Assembly (NCBI GenBank): GCA_963934295.1
Contig: CAWVXY010000012.1
Location: 1 to 64,000, forward strand
From: Seribacter sp963934295
Lineage (GTDB): Bacteria > Verrucomicrobiota > Verrucomicrobiia > Opitutales > Seribacteraceae
Length of the DNA: 64,000 nucleotides
Reading direction: 5' to 3'
Shown piece after piece: positions 9,365-18,187 of the stretch (position 1 is its first letter; every line of letters begins with the position of its first letter). A program made the translations under genes and the position numbers. The notes beneath the pieces were generated by a model. It ran no database searches. It saw only the letters and a program-made list of their open reading frames with translations, and had not been told where the DNA came from.

Positions 9365-11083
9365 CTATTCCTCCGCGGTGGTTACCATCAAGACTTCGTC
9401 CAATGTCGTTACCCCAGCCAGAACTTTACGAAAACCATCCTCTCTCATGGAGCGCATCCCCATCTCCCGTGCCTTCTTTCGTAATTCAACAATACTTACA
9501 TTATGGTAAATCATTTCTTCAATTTCTTGGTTTACCACAAATATTTCAAATACACCTTTTCGTCCTCGAAAACCGCTATCTCCACACTTCTCGCAACCAG
9601 TTCCATGCATAAAACTGGCACTCGAAGCTTGGTCTTCTGAAACCCCCAAAATATTCAATTCATTACCAGTGGCAGTGTAAGGCTCCTTACAATTTTGACA
9701 GATAGAACGGACAAGTCTTTGAGCAAGTGCAGCCCGTAATGATGCAGAAACTAAAAATGGCTTAACCCCCATATCAATCAACCTGGAAACAGAACTGGGT
9801 GCATCATTCGTATGCAATGTACTAAAAACCATATGCCCAGTGAGGGATGCGTTAATGGCTATTTCCGCGGTCTCCAAATCTCGAATCTCACCCACCATTA
9901 CTATATTAGGAGCTTGTCGAAGCATAGAACGTAGTGCGGCAGAAAAAGTCATACCCACTTCAGCCCGGACTTGAACTTGATTGATTCCGGCCACTTCATA
10001 CTCAACAGGATCTTCAACCGTAATAATTTTACGATCCGGTTTATTGATAACATTGAGTGCTGAATAAAGGGTGGTGGACTTTCCGGAACCAGTTGGCCCG
10101 GTTACAAGAAAAATTCCATCGGGTAATGCGATAACTTCTTCAAATGTTGATTGATCATCAGAAAAGAAACCAAGCTGCGGTAAACCCAAGCTCAAACTTT
10201 CCTTGTCTAATATTCGCATAACAATACTTTCGCCATGCACTGTGGGTAAAGTGGAAACCCGAAGATCAATAACTTTTTCTCCAACCTTCACATTAATTCT
10301 ACCATCCAAAGGAACTCGTTTTTCAGCCAAGCTGACATTGGCCATCAATTTGGTCCTAGAGATAATGGAAGGTTGAAGCCTTTTAGGAGGATCCTGTTGC
10401 TCGCGCAATTTTCCATCCACTCGAAAGCGAATGCGGAATTTCTTCTCCAAAGGTTCCATGTGGATATCTGATGCTCTCATTTCGAGAGCATCTTTAATAA
10501 CCGAATGAACATATTTTATGATTGGAGCATCTTCTTCACTTACGTCCTCTGGCTTAACTCCGTCTCCAATCTCAATATCGTCATCCCCAATACCCCCGAA
10601 AAAATCTTTCATTTTACGGTCTTCTGCAGCTCCGTACGCTTCGTCAATTGCAGCGAGAACAGATCCACGATAAGCGATCTTAGGGTTAATTGTTTTTCCC
10701 AGTAGGTGAGTTAAATTATCGTATCCATCCTGATCCAAAGGGTTTCCAAAAACAATTTCAATTTCTGCACCTGTTGCCCCCAAAGGAAATGCCTCGTACT
10801 TCCTGGCCCATTCAGCAGTCAGAAGATTAATAATCTCCTCAGTCGGATTTACCTGAGTTAGGTCAACTGCATCCATATTCATTTCAGAGGATAGAAAGTT
10901 CACCACCTCCCCCTCCGGCATACCCGTCTTGGCAAGAACACCATTCATGACGGCCAAATCCTTATCCCCGACCAAGCTGTCTCCCTCAGATTCGACTTCT
11001 GATATAATTTCAGCGAGTACTTCCTCGGTCAACATACCCTGTTGCTTAAAAGCATCTAGAATAAATTCGTCCGTAGGATTCAT
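9365..11083 (-). CDS. GspE/PilB-type assembly ATPase (first of a tandem pair)
   Basis: A 572-residue assembly ATPase paralogous to its downstream neighbour. The N-terminal region (1-150) is acidic. The linker near 160-185 is Asp/Gly rich. Walker A lies at about 329-336 (GPTGSGKS), followed by VEDPVEYEVAGINQ, VGEIRDLETA and STLHTNDAPSS. The zinc tetracysteine reads CQNC and CEKC. It starts with an ATG 63 bases after the rho stop, so coaE-rho-gspE-gspE-gspF may be one transcript. Two full-length loader ATPases for one platform protein suggest either two machines sharing GspF/PilC or a mixed hexamer. The sequence does not decide between them. Confidence 0.92.
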   Translation of the reverse strand: MNPTDEFILDAFKQQGMLTEEVLAEIISEVESEGDSLVGDKDLAVMNGVLAKTGMPEGEVVNFLSSEMNMDAVDLTQVNPTEEIINLLTAEWARKYEAFPLGATGAEIEIVFGNPLDQDGYDNLTHLLGKTINPKIAYRGSVLAAIDEAYGAAEDRKMKDFFGGIGDDDIEIGDGVKPEDVSEEDAPIIKYVHSVIKDALEMRASDIHMEPLEKKFRIRFRVDGKLREQQDPPKRLQPSIISRTKLMANVSLAEKRVPLDGRINVKVGEKVIDLRVSTLPTVHGESIVMRILDKESLSLGLPQLGFFSDDQSTFEEVIALPDGIFLVTGPTGSGKSTTLYSALNVINKPDRKIITVEDPVEYEVAGINQVQVRAEVGMTFSAALRSMLRQAPNIVMVGEIRDLETAEIAINASLTGHMVFSTLHTNDAPSSVSRLIDMGVKPFLVSASLRAALAQRLVRSICQNCKEPYTATGNELNILGVSEDQASSASFMHGTGCEKCGDSGFRGRKGVFEIFVVNQEIEEMIYHNVSIVELRKKAREMGMRSMREDGFRKVLAGVTTLDEVLMVTTAEE

Positions 11084-11146
11084 GTAGAAATAAAATTAAA
11101 TAAAAGAAAGTAAAAATATAGTAAACTTTCTTGGATATTTACAAGC

Positions 11147-13033
11147 TCATCTACCTAATCCCATAAGAAATTCGGGATTATTTTTTGTTTTTCGGACCCG
11201 CTGAATAAACATTTCCATTGCCTCAACCGGAGGAACTCCCTTGAGAGAACGCCTTAGAGAATAAATTTTATTCAACTCATCAGGGTGATATAGAAGCTCC
11301 TCTTTTCTGGTTCCACTTTTTTCAAAATCCAATGCGGGAAAGATTCTTTTATTAGAAAGTTCACGATCGAGGTGAAGTTCCATATTTCCTGTTCCTTTGA
11401 ACTCTTCGAAAATAACTTCGTCCATTTTACTCCCCGTTTCCACTAGTGCAGTACCTAAAATAGTCAGGCTTCCCCCACCCTCGATATTTCGAGCAGAACC
11501 AAAAAATCTTTTGGGGCGTTGCAGGGCAGTAGCTTCCACACCACCACTCAAAATTTTCCCACTATTGGGCATCGTAGTATTGTAAGCCCGGGCAAGCCTA
11601 GTGATCGAATCTAAAAGAATCACCACATCCTTATTGCACTCGACCATCCTTCGTGCTTTTTCAATCACAATTTCAGCGGCATGAACATGGCTTTCTGCAC
11701 TTTCGTCAAAAGTTGATGCAATTACTTCAGAATCAGGCACTTGTCTTCTAAAATCAGTAACCTCCTCAGGTCGTTCATCCACAAGCAATACAATTAAATG
11801 GGCTTGCGGGTTATTCACCCGAAGAGCCCGGGCAATTGCCTGCTGAAGAACTGTTTTACCGGTTCTAGGAGGAGCTACAATCAATCCCCTCTGACCGAAT
11901 CCAATCGGAGAGACCAGATCCACTACCCGCATGGATACATTATCCCATTCCGCTTCTGCAGAAGTTTCAAGAAAAATTCTGTCCAAAGGATAATAAGGTA
12001 CCAATTCAGTAAACGGCATAATTCGAGATGCTTCCTCCGGATCAGCATCCATAATCTTGTCAATTTGAACAAGAATAGGACAAGTGGATCCCTCTAATTT
12101 CGGATGAATGAAACCCTGAACCGAATGACCGGTTTTAAGCCCGAATCTTTTAATTAAAGGTGCGGGCACAAAGGGGCTTTGTGCTTTCAACCTGTAATTA
12201 TCTTTTTCCTGTAATAGAAACCCGTGACCATCCTCAGTAACTTCTATAATCGCGTTTACCTCAATTGGACAAATTTTTGCAAGACAGGCATCCAAAAGAA
12301 GATCAAAGATTTCATCTTTGATAGGAGCCGGGGGCAATTCTATATCAAGGGACAATTCTCCCACTTTTTCCTTTAATTCGGGAAGTGCCAGAATGTACAA
12401 TTCGTTGAACTTGATTGGACTTTGATCAGATGCCGCATAAATCTCGGCAAGGGAAGAAATTCCCTCCTCCGTCTTTAGCGTTTCAAACTCGAGCAAATTT
12501 CCCAATTCAAGAGGTTTTGATTCAGTATCCTCATAAGGTAATTTTCGGGGCTTTTTAAATTTTGGACGGGGTTTATTTTTCTGTCTTTTTTTATCCTGCC
12601 AGTTTTGCTTTTTGAAATTTTTATTACCCTGCCCTTGCTGGTTAGGGTGATTGTGTTTTGGTTGGGAATGAGGACGATTATGCTGGTTTTTGTGATTAGG
12701 CGGGTTTTCACTTTCAGCATTAGCTTGTACAGGCTTACTATCTTCTGGTTTGCCCGTTTGTACTGCTCCACCTGTTACCTGATCATCTTTCTCAAAAGGG
12801 TTAACTTCAGCTTTTTCAGGTTCACTGCCATCAGTACTAAAAAAAAGTTGGCCATCTCCTTCGGGTTCTTTTTTTTCCGATGCAACATTTTGCACGGCAG
12901 GTTTCTCTGCCTTCTCCTTCTTAGGCTTTGGATCATCCTTCAAATCTTTTGATTCAGTCTCCTGAGGTTTAGGCACCTCCTCGGAATCTTTTACTTTCTT
13001 GGTCGATGCTTTGGTAGTTTTTTTTGTCGGCAT
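11147..13033 (-). CDS. rho: transcription termination factor Rho with long disordered N-terminus
   Basis: The ATP-dependent RNA helicase that ends transcription. The C-terminal two thirds is a standard Rho: an RNA-binding cold-shock-like region (IEVTEDGHGFLL near 263-274), Walker A APPRTGKT near 387-394, Walker B VILLDSITRLARAYN, and the R-loop region with GGSLTILGTALVETGS. The first 170 or so residues are an extra, low-complexity segment rich in Lys, Pro, Glu, Asn, Gln and His, making the protein 628 residues against about 420 in E. coli. Similar insertions occur in Rho of Bacteroidota and some other phyla. It follows coaE by 24 bases and precedes the ATPase pair. Confidence 0.96.
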   Translation of the reverse strand: MPTKKTTKASTKKVKDSEEVPKPQETESKDLKDDPKPKKEKAEKPAVQNVASEKKEPEGDGQLFFSTDGSEPEKAEVNPFEKDDQVTGGAVQTGKPEDSKPVQANAESENPPNHKNQHNRPHSQPKHNHPNQQGQGNKNFKKQNWQDKKRQKNKPRPKFKKPRKLPYEDTESKPLELGNLLEFETLKTEEGISSLAEIYAASDQSPIKFNELYILALPELKEKVGELSLDIELPPAPIKDEIFDLLLDACLAKICPIEVNAIIEVTEDGHGFLLQEKDNYRLKAQSPFVPAPLIKRFGLKTGHSVQGFIHPKLEGSTCPILVQIDKIMDADPEEASRIMPFTELVPYYPLDRIFLETSAEAEWDNVSMRVVDLVSPIGFGQRGLIVAPPRTGKTVLQQAIARALRVNNPQAHLIVLLVDERPEEVTDFRRQVPDSEVIASTFDESAESHVHAAEIVIEKARRMVECNKDVVILLDSITRLARAYNTTMPNSGKILSGGVEATALQRPKRFFGSARNIEGGGSLTILGTALVETGSKMDEVIFEEFKGTGNMELHLDRELSNKRIFPALDFEKSGTRKEELLYHPDELNKIYSLRRSLKGVPPVEAMEMFIQRVRKTKNNPEFLMGLGR

Positions 13034-13057
13034 TACAAGTTGTGGATAGAATTAATT

Positions 13058-13651
13058 TTATATATTGGATAAAAATGTGTTAATTTGAGGATCAAGAAAT
13101 TTCGAATCTCCATCACCTAAGATAATGAAATCAGCCCGATTCGACTTCTCGGAAACTGACATTTGAGCATTCATACGTGAATTAATCTCAGATTCAGAAA
13201 GACCTCGTTTGTGAAGACGCTTGACTTGCATACTTGTCGAAGTATGTACCGATATCGTTTTTGTAAAGAGGGCTTCAAGGTTGTTTTCAAAAAGAAGAGG
13301 GACTTCAACAACAAACTTTTTATGAGACGAAAGCTTAATGGAAGTGATCCATCTTTCCCTTATCTTTGGATGCAATAGATTTTCGAGCCATTTACGCTCA
13401 AAGGAAGAATTAAATATTACACGGGCTAGCTCACTTTTGTCAATATTTCCGTGCTTGTCTTTGACTGAGTTATTAAAGTGATCAAAAATTTCAGCCTGTA
13501 CCACTTGATCATTGTCAAGAATTTCATGTGCACAGGAATCGGTGGAAATCACGACCCAGCCAAGTTTACCTAATTTTGCACAAACCGTAGACTTGCCACA
13601 GGCGATCCCCCCAGTTATTCCCACAACAATTTTGTTGGGAAAGGGAAACAT
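13058..13651 (-). CDS. coaE: dephospho-CoA kinase
   Basis: Catalyses the last step of coenzyme A synthesis, phosphorylating the 3'-OH of dephospho-CoA. Near the N-terminus is the P-loop GITGGIACGKST, with the family's typical extra Gly and Cys residues. STDSCAHEIL and the conserved VVEVPLLFEN follow, then a lid region with RLHKRGLSESEINSRM. The ATG at 13651 (197 residues) is preferred to a TTG at 13669 because it gives the usual short lead into the P-loop, and GGGAG lies a little upstream of it. The gene diverges from tRNA-Tyr and probably heads the transcript that includes rho. Confidence 0.93.
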   Translation of the reverse strand: MFPFPNKIVVGITGGIACGKSTVCAKLGKLGWVVISTDSCAHEILDNDQVVQAEIFDHFNNSVKDKHGNIDKSELARVIFNSSFERKWLENLLHPKIRERWITSIKLSSHKKFVVEVPLLFENNLEALFTKTISVHTSTSMQVKRLHKRGLSESEINSRMNAQMSVSEKSNRADFIILGDGDSKFLDPQINTFLSNI

Positions 13652-13720
13652 AAAAACATTTTCTCCCAATATTTGATATCAAGCAAGCCCCGATATTAAA
13701 TAAAATTTGATATAATCAGC

Positions 13721-13749
13721 TTGCCTCAAATCATCTACTTATTTAAATA
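13721..13749 (+). promoter_or_regulatory. candidate promoter of tRNA-Tyr
   Basis: TTGCCT (13721-13726) and TAAATA (13744-13749) are 17 bases apart and end 15 bases before the tRNA. This fits a sigma-70-type promoter with a short 5' leader. A TATAAT at 13711-13716 is an alternative -10. Confidence 0.4.
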
Positions 13750-13764
13750 CTCTTTCTTTTGGAA

Positions 13765-13850
13765 GGTAGGGTATCCAAGTGGCTAAAGGATGCGGACTGT
13801 AAATCCGCCCGCTTCGGCGTTCGTCGGTTCGAATCCGACCCCTACCACCA
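13765..13850 (+). tRNA. tRNA-Tyr (GTA)
   Basis: Acceptor stem GGTAGGG (13765-13771) pairs with CCCTACC (13840-13846), followed by discriminator A and an encoded CCA (13848-13850). The anticodon stem GCGGA/TCCGC encloses loop CTGTAAA with anticodon GTA at 13799-13801. A long class II variable arm (CCGCTTCGGCG) precedes the T arm, whose loop is GTTCGAATC. The 86-base length and variable arm match bacterial tRNA-Tyr. Confidence 0.97.
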
Positions 13851-13976
13851 TTCCCATATCTCTAAAACTAATATTCATTCCATTCTTTATAGATTATGGA
13901 AATTTAATCTTAAAAAGAATCATAGTTTAAGAATTCAAAATTTGACACAAAATATTCATTTTGGCAAAGGTACTTG

Positions 13977-14063
13977 ATGAGAAAGGGATTAAAATGGGTA
14001 TTTATTATAATTGGCGGAGTTTTGCTTTATTATTATAAGACTTGTACTGGGCAACTCCCTTAA
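13977..14063 (+). CDS. 28-residue membrane peptide ORF, coupled to the J-protein gene
   Basis: A short frame reads MRKGLKWVFIIIGGVLLYYY and then KTCTGQLP before TAA at 14061-14063. AAAGG (13966-13970) lies 6 bases before its ATG, a good ribosome-binding site. Its stop overlaps the next ATG by one base (TAATG), a classic coupling arrangement, and the downstream gene has no ribosome-binding site of its own. The product would be one transmembrane helix with a positive N-terminus. It may be a real small protein or a leader whose translation feeds the J-protein. No family is recognised. Confidence 0.45.
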   Translation: MRKGLKWVFIIIGGVLLYYYKTCTGQLP

Positions 14064-14704
14064 TGAAAAAAGCTTTAAAATGGGGGGAAAAGGTTGTATA
14101 CGGCGGGTTCCTTGGTTTTTGCCTTTCGGTTTTTTTTGCGGAATATACGAGTCAATATTTATACGCTCATTATCAAAGTTGGTCTGGTTGGCGTTCAATT
14201 ACGGGATCCAATCCAAATTTTCTAACCTCAATTATACAAAAAACTTCCTGGGCAGGTTTTTTCCTATCCTCTTGGTTTATGATATGGAAGTTGGATTCTT
14301 TTTTCAACCTTCGCCAAACTAAAAGAAACGAAACGGAAGATACAGAATCCAAAGATCCCCCTCAAGAAGAACGCGGAAAAATAAAAAAGAATCCAAAACC
14401 TGAGGAAACTCAATCAAGTGAACTTGGTGAAGAAAAAGACGACTCCCAACCCATATTTGAGCCTGAAGAAACCGCTCAGAATACGATATTTTCCAGCGAT
14501 GACATAAAGTACGCGAAAGTCTTAGGTTTGGAGCAACCTTTTGAATCCAAGGATATCAAAACAACCTACCGAAAGATCATAGCCCAATATCACCCCGATA
14601 GAGTAATTGCAATGGGTCCAGAGATTCAAGAAGTTGCCGAAAAAAAAGCAAAAGAAATTAACGAAGCATACGAGCATTTAAGGAAGAGTTTAAACTTATC
14701 CTAA
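14063..14704 (+). CDS. membrane-anchored J-domain (DnaJ-like) co-chaperone
   Basis: A 213-residue protein with a hydrophobic segment near residues 12-30, a second one around 60-75, a charged Glu/Lys/Pro-rich linker at about 85-145, and a C-terminal J domain. That domain has YHPDRV as the HPD motif, preceded by VLGLEQPFESKDIKTTYRK and followed by KKAKEINEAYEHLRK. HPD stimulates the ATPase of DnaK-type Hsp70. The ATG at 14063 is preferred over a TTG at 14042 because it overlaps the stop of the preceding mini-ORF. The domain order (membrane first, J last) recalls DjlA-like proteins, but the N-terminal part is not a recognised family. htpG follows 92 bases downstream, suggesting a folding-related neighbourhood. 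Confidence 0.8.
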   Translation: MKKALKWGEKVVYGGFLGFCLSVFFAEYTSQYLYAHYQSWSGWRSITGSNPNFLTSIIQKTSWAGFFLSSWFMIWKLDSFFNLRQTKRNETEDTESKDPPQEERGKIKKNPKPEETQSSELGEEKDDSQPIFEPEETAQNTIFSSDDIKYAKVLGLEQPFESKDIKTTYRKIIAQYHPDRVIAMGPEIQEVAEKKAKEINEAYEHLRKSLNLS

Positions 14705-14750
14705 TCTTCATTTATCGTGGAGGAGGATCTTGCTTCAAAAAACTTCTCGC

Positions 14751-14776
14751 TTGAAGACAACAAAAAACTCTATATT
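14751..14776 (+). promoter_or_regulatory. candidate promoter upstream of htpG
   Basis: TTGAAG (14751-14756), 14 bases of spacer and TATATT (14771-14776) end 20 bases before the htpG ATG. CTTGAA with a short spacer is reminiscent of heat-shock sigma promoters, but the -10 does not match their GC-rich consensus. No CIRCE repeat is present. Confidence 0.22.
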
Positions 14777-14796
14777 TTAAGAATTTTTTTTAAATT

Positions 14797-16653
14797 ATGA
14801 CTGATAAATCTACCAAACATGAATTTCAAGCCGAGACCAAGCAGGTTCTCGATATAGTGGTTAACTCCCTCTACAAAGACAAAGAGATTTTCATTCGGGA
14901 ATTAATTTCGAACGCGTCAGACGCACTCGAAAAGCTAAGAAGGCTTCAATTGACCGAGAAAGAGATTTTCGAAGACGAACTTGATCATGAAATTAAAGTG
15001 ACCACGGATGATTCTGCTAACACTTTGACCATTCAAGATTTCGGTTTAGGCATGGACAAAGAAGAATTGATAGAAAACTTGGGAACCATTGCCCATTCGG
15101 GCTCCAAAGCATTTCTCGAGGCATTGAAAGCCGATGGAGAAAAAAATGATTCACTTATCGGTCGATTTGGAGTCGGTTTTTACAGTGTGTTTATGGTTTC
15201 AGATAGTGTTCAGGCATACACCAGAACCTGGAAAAAAGATGGACAGGGTCAGTGCTGGGAGAGTGATGGTAGTGGATCTTATTCAATCGATGAATCAAGT
15301 GACCAACAAAGAGGCACAAAACTGGTTATTAAACTCAAGGAAGAGTTTTCTGAATTCTCTAAAGAAGACCGAGTAAAGGATATCATTAAAAAATATTCTG
15401 CTTTTGTTCAATTTCCTGTTTCAGTAAATGGCGAAAAAGTAAATACGGTGGACGCGATCTGGCTTAGATCTAAAAATGAAATTAAAGACGAGGAATACGA
15501 AGAATTTTACAAATTTCAGTCCAACGATTATGAAGGTCCCCTCATGCGGATGCACTTCAGTGCGGATGCACCCCTGGAAATAAACTCTCTTCTCTTTGTG
15601 CCCAAAAGGAATATGGAAAAAATGGGTATGTTCCGCAACGAAAACAAGGTTGCCCTTCACTGCCGCAAGGTTCTTATCGACCCCGAGCCCAAATCATTGT
15701 TTCCAGAATGGCTTCGTTTTTTAAAAGGTGTGGTCGACAGTTCGGACTTACCCCTAAATGTTTCCCGAGAAGTGATGCAGGATAGTGAACTCCTGCGTAA
15801 ACTCAACCAGGTCTTAACCAAACGATTCCTTCGATTCCTGAATGAACAGTCAAAGAAAGAATCGGAAACTTACCTCGAATTTTGGAAGGAGTTTGGAATC
15901 CTGATTAAAGAGGGAGCTGCCACTGATTTTACATACAAGGAAGATTTAGCAAAGCTACTCCGATTTGAATCCACTGCATTAGAACCCGGAAAACTTACTG
16001 GCCTTGATGAATACATTGACCGAATGGCAAAGGACCAGAAAGAAATTCTCTTCCTTTTCGGAAAAAGCAGGGAATCCATAGAAGCGGGACCTTATTTGGA
16101 GGCGCTCAAAGCAAGAAGCCTGGAAGTTCTTTTGCTCACTGAACCGGTAGACGAATATGTAATGCAGTCTGTCCGTGAATATAAGGAGAAGAAAATCATC
16201 TCAGCTGATTCAGAAGAATTGAAGTTGGAGAAACTTGACGAAGAACCAGAAGGCAAGGCCATGAACAAAAAAGATACCAAGTCTTTGTGTAAATGGCTCA
16301 AAGAGACTTTAAAAGACAAGGTCTCTGAGGTAGAAACCGGGGAGCGGTTAATTGATAGTCCGGTTTGTATTGTTGGTGCAGACGGCATGGGTGGAGCTTC
16401 GGCAAGGCGCGTAATGAAAATGATGCAGGGCGGAGACGATGCCATGCCAACATCTCCCGTTAAATTACAAGTCAACCAAAGGCATCCGATCATCAAGGGG
16501 CTATCCAATTTAGTCAAAGCAGACAAGGACACAGCCGAACTGATTGCAAATCAGCTTTTGGATAATGCCTTGGCTACTGCCAATTTATTGGATGACCCAA
16601 GAGAGATGATCGCTCGCAGCTATCAAGCTATCGAAAAACTGGCTAACCAATAA
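14797..16653 (+). CDS. htpG: Hsp90-family molecular chaperone HtpG
   Basis: An ATP-dependent homodimeric chaperone of 618 residues. The N-terminal GHKL ATPase domain is plain: HEFQAETKQVLDIVVNSLY, FIRELISNASDALEKLR, then GLGMDKEELIENLGTIAHSG and GRFGVGFYSVFMV. The middle domain carries VVDSSDLPLNVSREVMQ with its catalytic Arg. The C-terminal dimer domain includes NQRHPIIKGL. Length agrees with bacterial HtpG. It lies just downstream of the membrane J-domain gene. Confidence 0.98.
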   Translation: MTDKSTKHEFQAETKQVLDIVVNSLYKDKEIFIRELISNASDALEKLRRLQLTEKEIFEDELDHEIKVTTDDSANTLTIQDFGLGMDKEELIENLGTIAHSGSKAFLEALKADGEKNDSLIGRFGVGFYSVFMVSDSVQAYTRTWKKDGQGQCWESDGSGSYSIDESSDQQRGTKLVIKLKEEFSEFSKEDRVKDIIKKYSAFVQFPVSVNGEKVNTVDAIWLRSKNEIKDEEYEEFYKFQSNDYEGPLMRMHFSADAPLEINSLLFVPKRNMEKMGMFRNENKVALHCRKVLIDPEPKSLFPEWLRFLKGVVDSSDLPLNVSREVMQDSELLRKLNQVLTKRFLRFLNEQSKKESETYLEFWKEFGILIKEGAATDFTYKEDLAKLLRFESTALEPGKLTGLDEYIDRMAKDQKEILFLFGKSRESIEAGPYLEALKARSLEVLLLTEPVDEYVMQSVREYKEKKIISADSEELKLEKLDEEPEGKAMNKKDTKSLCKWLKETLKDKVSEVETGERLIDSPVCIVGADGMGGASARRVMKMMQGGDDAMPTSPVKLQVNQRHPIIKGLSNLVKADKDTAELIANQLLDNALATANLLDDPREMIARSYQAIEKLANQ

Positions 16654-16767
16654 GCTCTTTTATCGGGAATATTTTATTTGCAAACTACGCAAAGCCTAAT
16701 TTTAGTGATTTATTGATTACGAAAATTGATATTGCGAAATTTTTAAAAGCATGAATAAACTCGAGTT

Positions 16768-17166
16768 ATGAATAGTTCACTCTCTTTCTACAAATCCCTT
16801 GTGGGATTTCTTTCCATCATTTTATTCCTTGCAGTTTCTTCCTGTTCACGCGGTGGGTCCAATCCTTTCGCTAAAGATGATGGAGAAGTGAAAGAAAATA
16901 TTGAAAATCTCATGGGATTGGCCGTCGGAATGACAAAGGGGCAGGTTTTTGATCTCTCAGGCATTGCCAATTATGTGGAAGGTTATGATTGGGGAAGTGT
17001 ATGGTTTTATAAAATTCGAAAAGGCGGAAATGAAGGCACGCTAGCAAATAAAGATATCGAGCAAAGATACATGCCTGTAGTATTTGACAACACAGACAGA
17101 GTGATGGGATATGGTCGTAAATTTTACGACCAGACACTCAGCGATCTCGGCTCTGGTCAGTTCTAG
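16768..17166 (+). CDS. BamE/SmpA-like small lipoprotein
   Basis: A 132-residue exported protein. It begins with a signal peptide ending in LAVSSC, a lipobox, so it is probably lipidated at about Cys26. Around residues 52-60 is LAVGMTKGQV, resembling the LxxGMTkxqV turn of the BamE/SmpA fold, followed by beta-strands (GSVWFYKI, MPVVFDNTDRVMGYG). BamE itself helps insert outer-membrane proteins. Here the similarity is to the fold, and the specific role is unknown. A six-codon frame (16751-16771) overlaps the start codon and is not taken as a gene. Confidence 0.65.
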   Translation: MNSSLSFYKSLVGFLSIILFLAVSSCSRGGSNPFAKDDGEVKENIENLMGLAVGMTKGQVFDLSGIANYVEGYDWGSVWFYKIRKGGNEGTLANKDIEQRYMPVVFDNTDRVMGYGRKFYDQTLSDLGSGQF

Positions 17167-17252
17167 TCCTATCCATTATCTAATAATGTGATTGTTCGAT
17201 TGACGAAACTAGATTAATTTGTTCTTATAGTAAGCTTTTTCTTATCAATAAC

Positions 17253-17681
17253 ATGAAAACAACCCTCGCCAAAGCTGAAACAACCACCCATGGATGGAAA
17301 ATTGTTGATGCAAAAGATCAAATCCTGGGCAGACTTGCTGTCAATATTGCTAATGCTCTTCGCGGACGCGACAAACCTACTTACACACCCCATGTGGACA
17401 CAGGTGATTTTGTCATCGTCATCAATGCAGAAAAGGTAAAACTTACAGGTGCGAAAGAGGAACAAAAAAAATACATGTTTTATAGTGGTTACATGGGGGG
17501 AGAAAAATATAGAAATGTTGCTGATTTTCGTGAAAAAAGACCGGAGTTTATCATCACTAATGCGGTTAAAGGAATGCTTCCTAAAAATAAACTTGCAAGT
17601 CGTATGTTAACTAAACTTAAAGTTTACAGCGGTGAAGAGCATCCTCATTCCGCACAGCAACCAACACAATTACTAAGCTAA
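17253..17681 (+). CDS. rplM: 50S ribosomal protein L13
   Basis: A 142-residue large-subunit protein. Family features are WKIVDAKDQILGRLAVNIAN near residues 15-34, YTPHVDTGDFVIVINAEKV, YSGYMGGEKY and the C-terminal KVYSGEEHPHSAQQP. It is followed 10 bases later by rpsI, the near-universal bacterial rplM-rpsI pair. Confidence 0.98.
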   Translation: MKTTLAKAETTTHGWKIVDAKDQILGRLAVNIANALRGRDKPTYTPHVDTGDFVIVINAEKVKLTGAKEEQKKYMFYSGYMGGEKYRNVADFREKRPEFIITNAVKGMLPKNKLASRMLTKLKVYSGEEHPHSAQQPTQLLS

Positions 17682-17691
17682 CCCTTTCAAC

Positions 17692-18096
17692 ATGAGCTCC
17701 AAAACTTCACCAACCGAATTCCTAGCTACCGGCAGAAGAAAAACAAGCACTGCCCGAGTTCGTATCAAACAAGGAACAGGAAACTACATCATTAACGGGA
17801 GAGATTATTCTGATTATTGTTCAACAGAACAATTTAAAAAGATCGTACTCTCTCCCCTCGCAACGGTCGATATGATTGGCGGAGTTGATGTTTCTGTAAA
17901 TGTTTCTGGCGGAGGTGGTTCCGGACAAGCTGGTGCCATCCGTCATGGACTTTCCCGAGCCCTAGAAAAAATGGATTCTGAATTGCGCGTACCTCTTAAA
18001 AAGGAAGGTCATATGCGACGAGATCCGCGAAAAATTGAAAGGAAGAAAACCGGACAGCCTGGGGCAAGAAAAAGATTTCAATTCTCAAAACGTTAA
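17692..18096 (+). CDS. rpsI: 30S ribosomal protein S9
   Basis: A 134-residue small-subunit protein. It shows ATGRRKTSTARVRI at the start, VSGGGGSGQAGAIRHGLSRAL in the middle and the basic tail GARKRFQFSKR that reaches the P-site tRNA. It forms an operon with rplM and is closed by a strong terminator. Confidence 0.98.
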   Translation: MSSKTSPTEFLATGRRKTSTARVRIKQGTGNYIINGRDYSDYCSTEQFKKIVLSPLATVDMIGGVDVSVNVSGGGGSGQAGAIRHGLSRALEKMDSELRVPLKKEGHMRRDPRKIERKKTGQPGARKRFQFSKR

Positions 18097-18120
18097 ACTC
18101 TTTTACACACTCTTTATCTC

Positions 18121-18158
18121 AACCCCTCGGAACTCCAACCGAGGGGTTTGTTTTTTTT
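18121..18158 (+). terminator. Rho-independent terminator of rplM-rpsI
   Basis: AACCCCTCGG (18121-18130) pairs perfectly with CCGAGGGGTT (18139-18148) across an 8-base loop. A T-rich run follows to 18158. It lies 24 bases after the rpsI stop and separates the ribosomal pair from the arginine genes. Confidence 0.95.
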
Positions 18159-18187
18159 ATTAGCTCAAACTATTTTACTCTACTAAA

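Noticed and set aside
13759..13977. 72-residue open frame over the tRNA
   Set aside because: It runs through tRNA-Tyr and has no protein-like composition; the RNA gene explains the sequence.
16751..16771. Six-codon frame overlapping the BamE-like start
   Set aside because: Too short, without a ribosome-binding site; probably chance.
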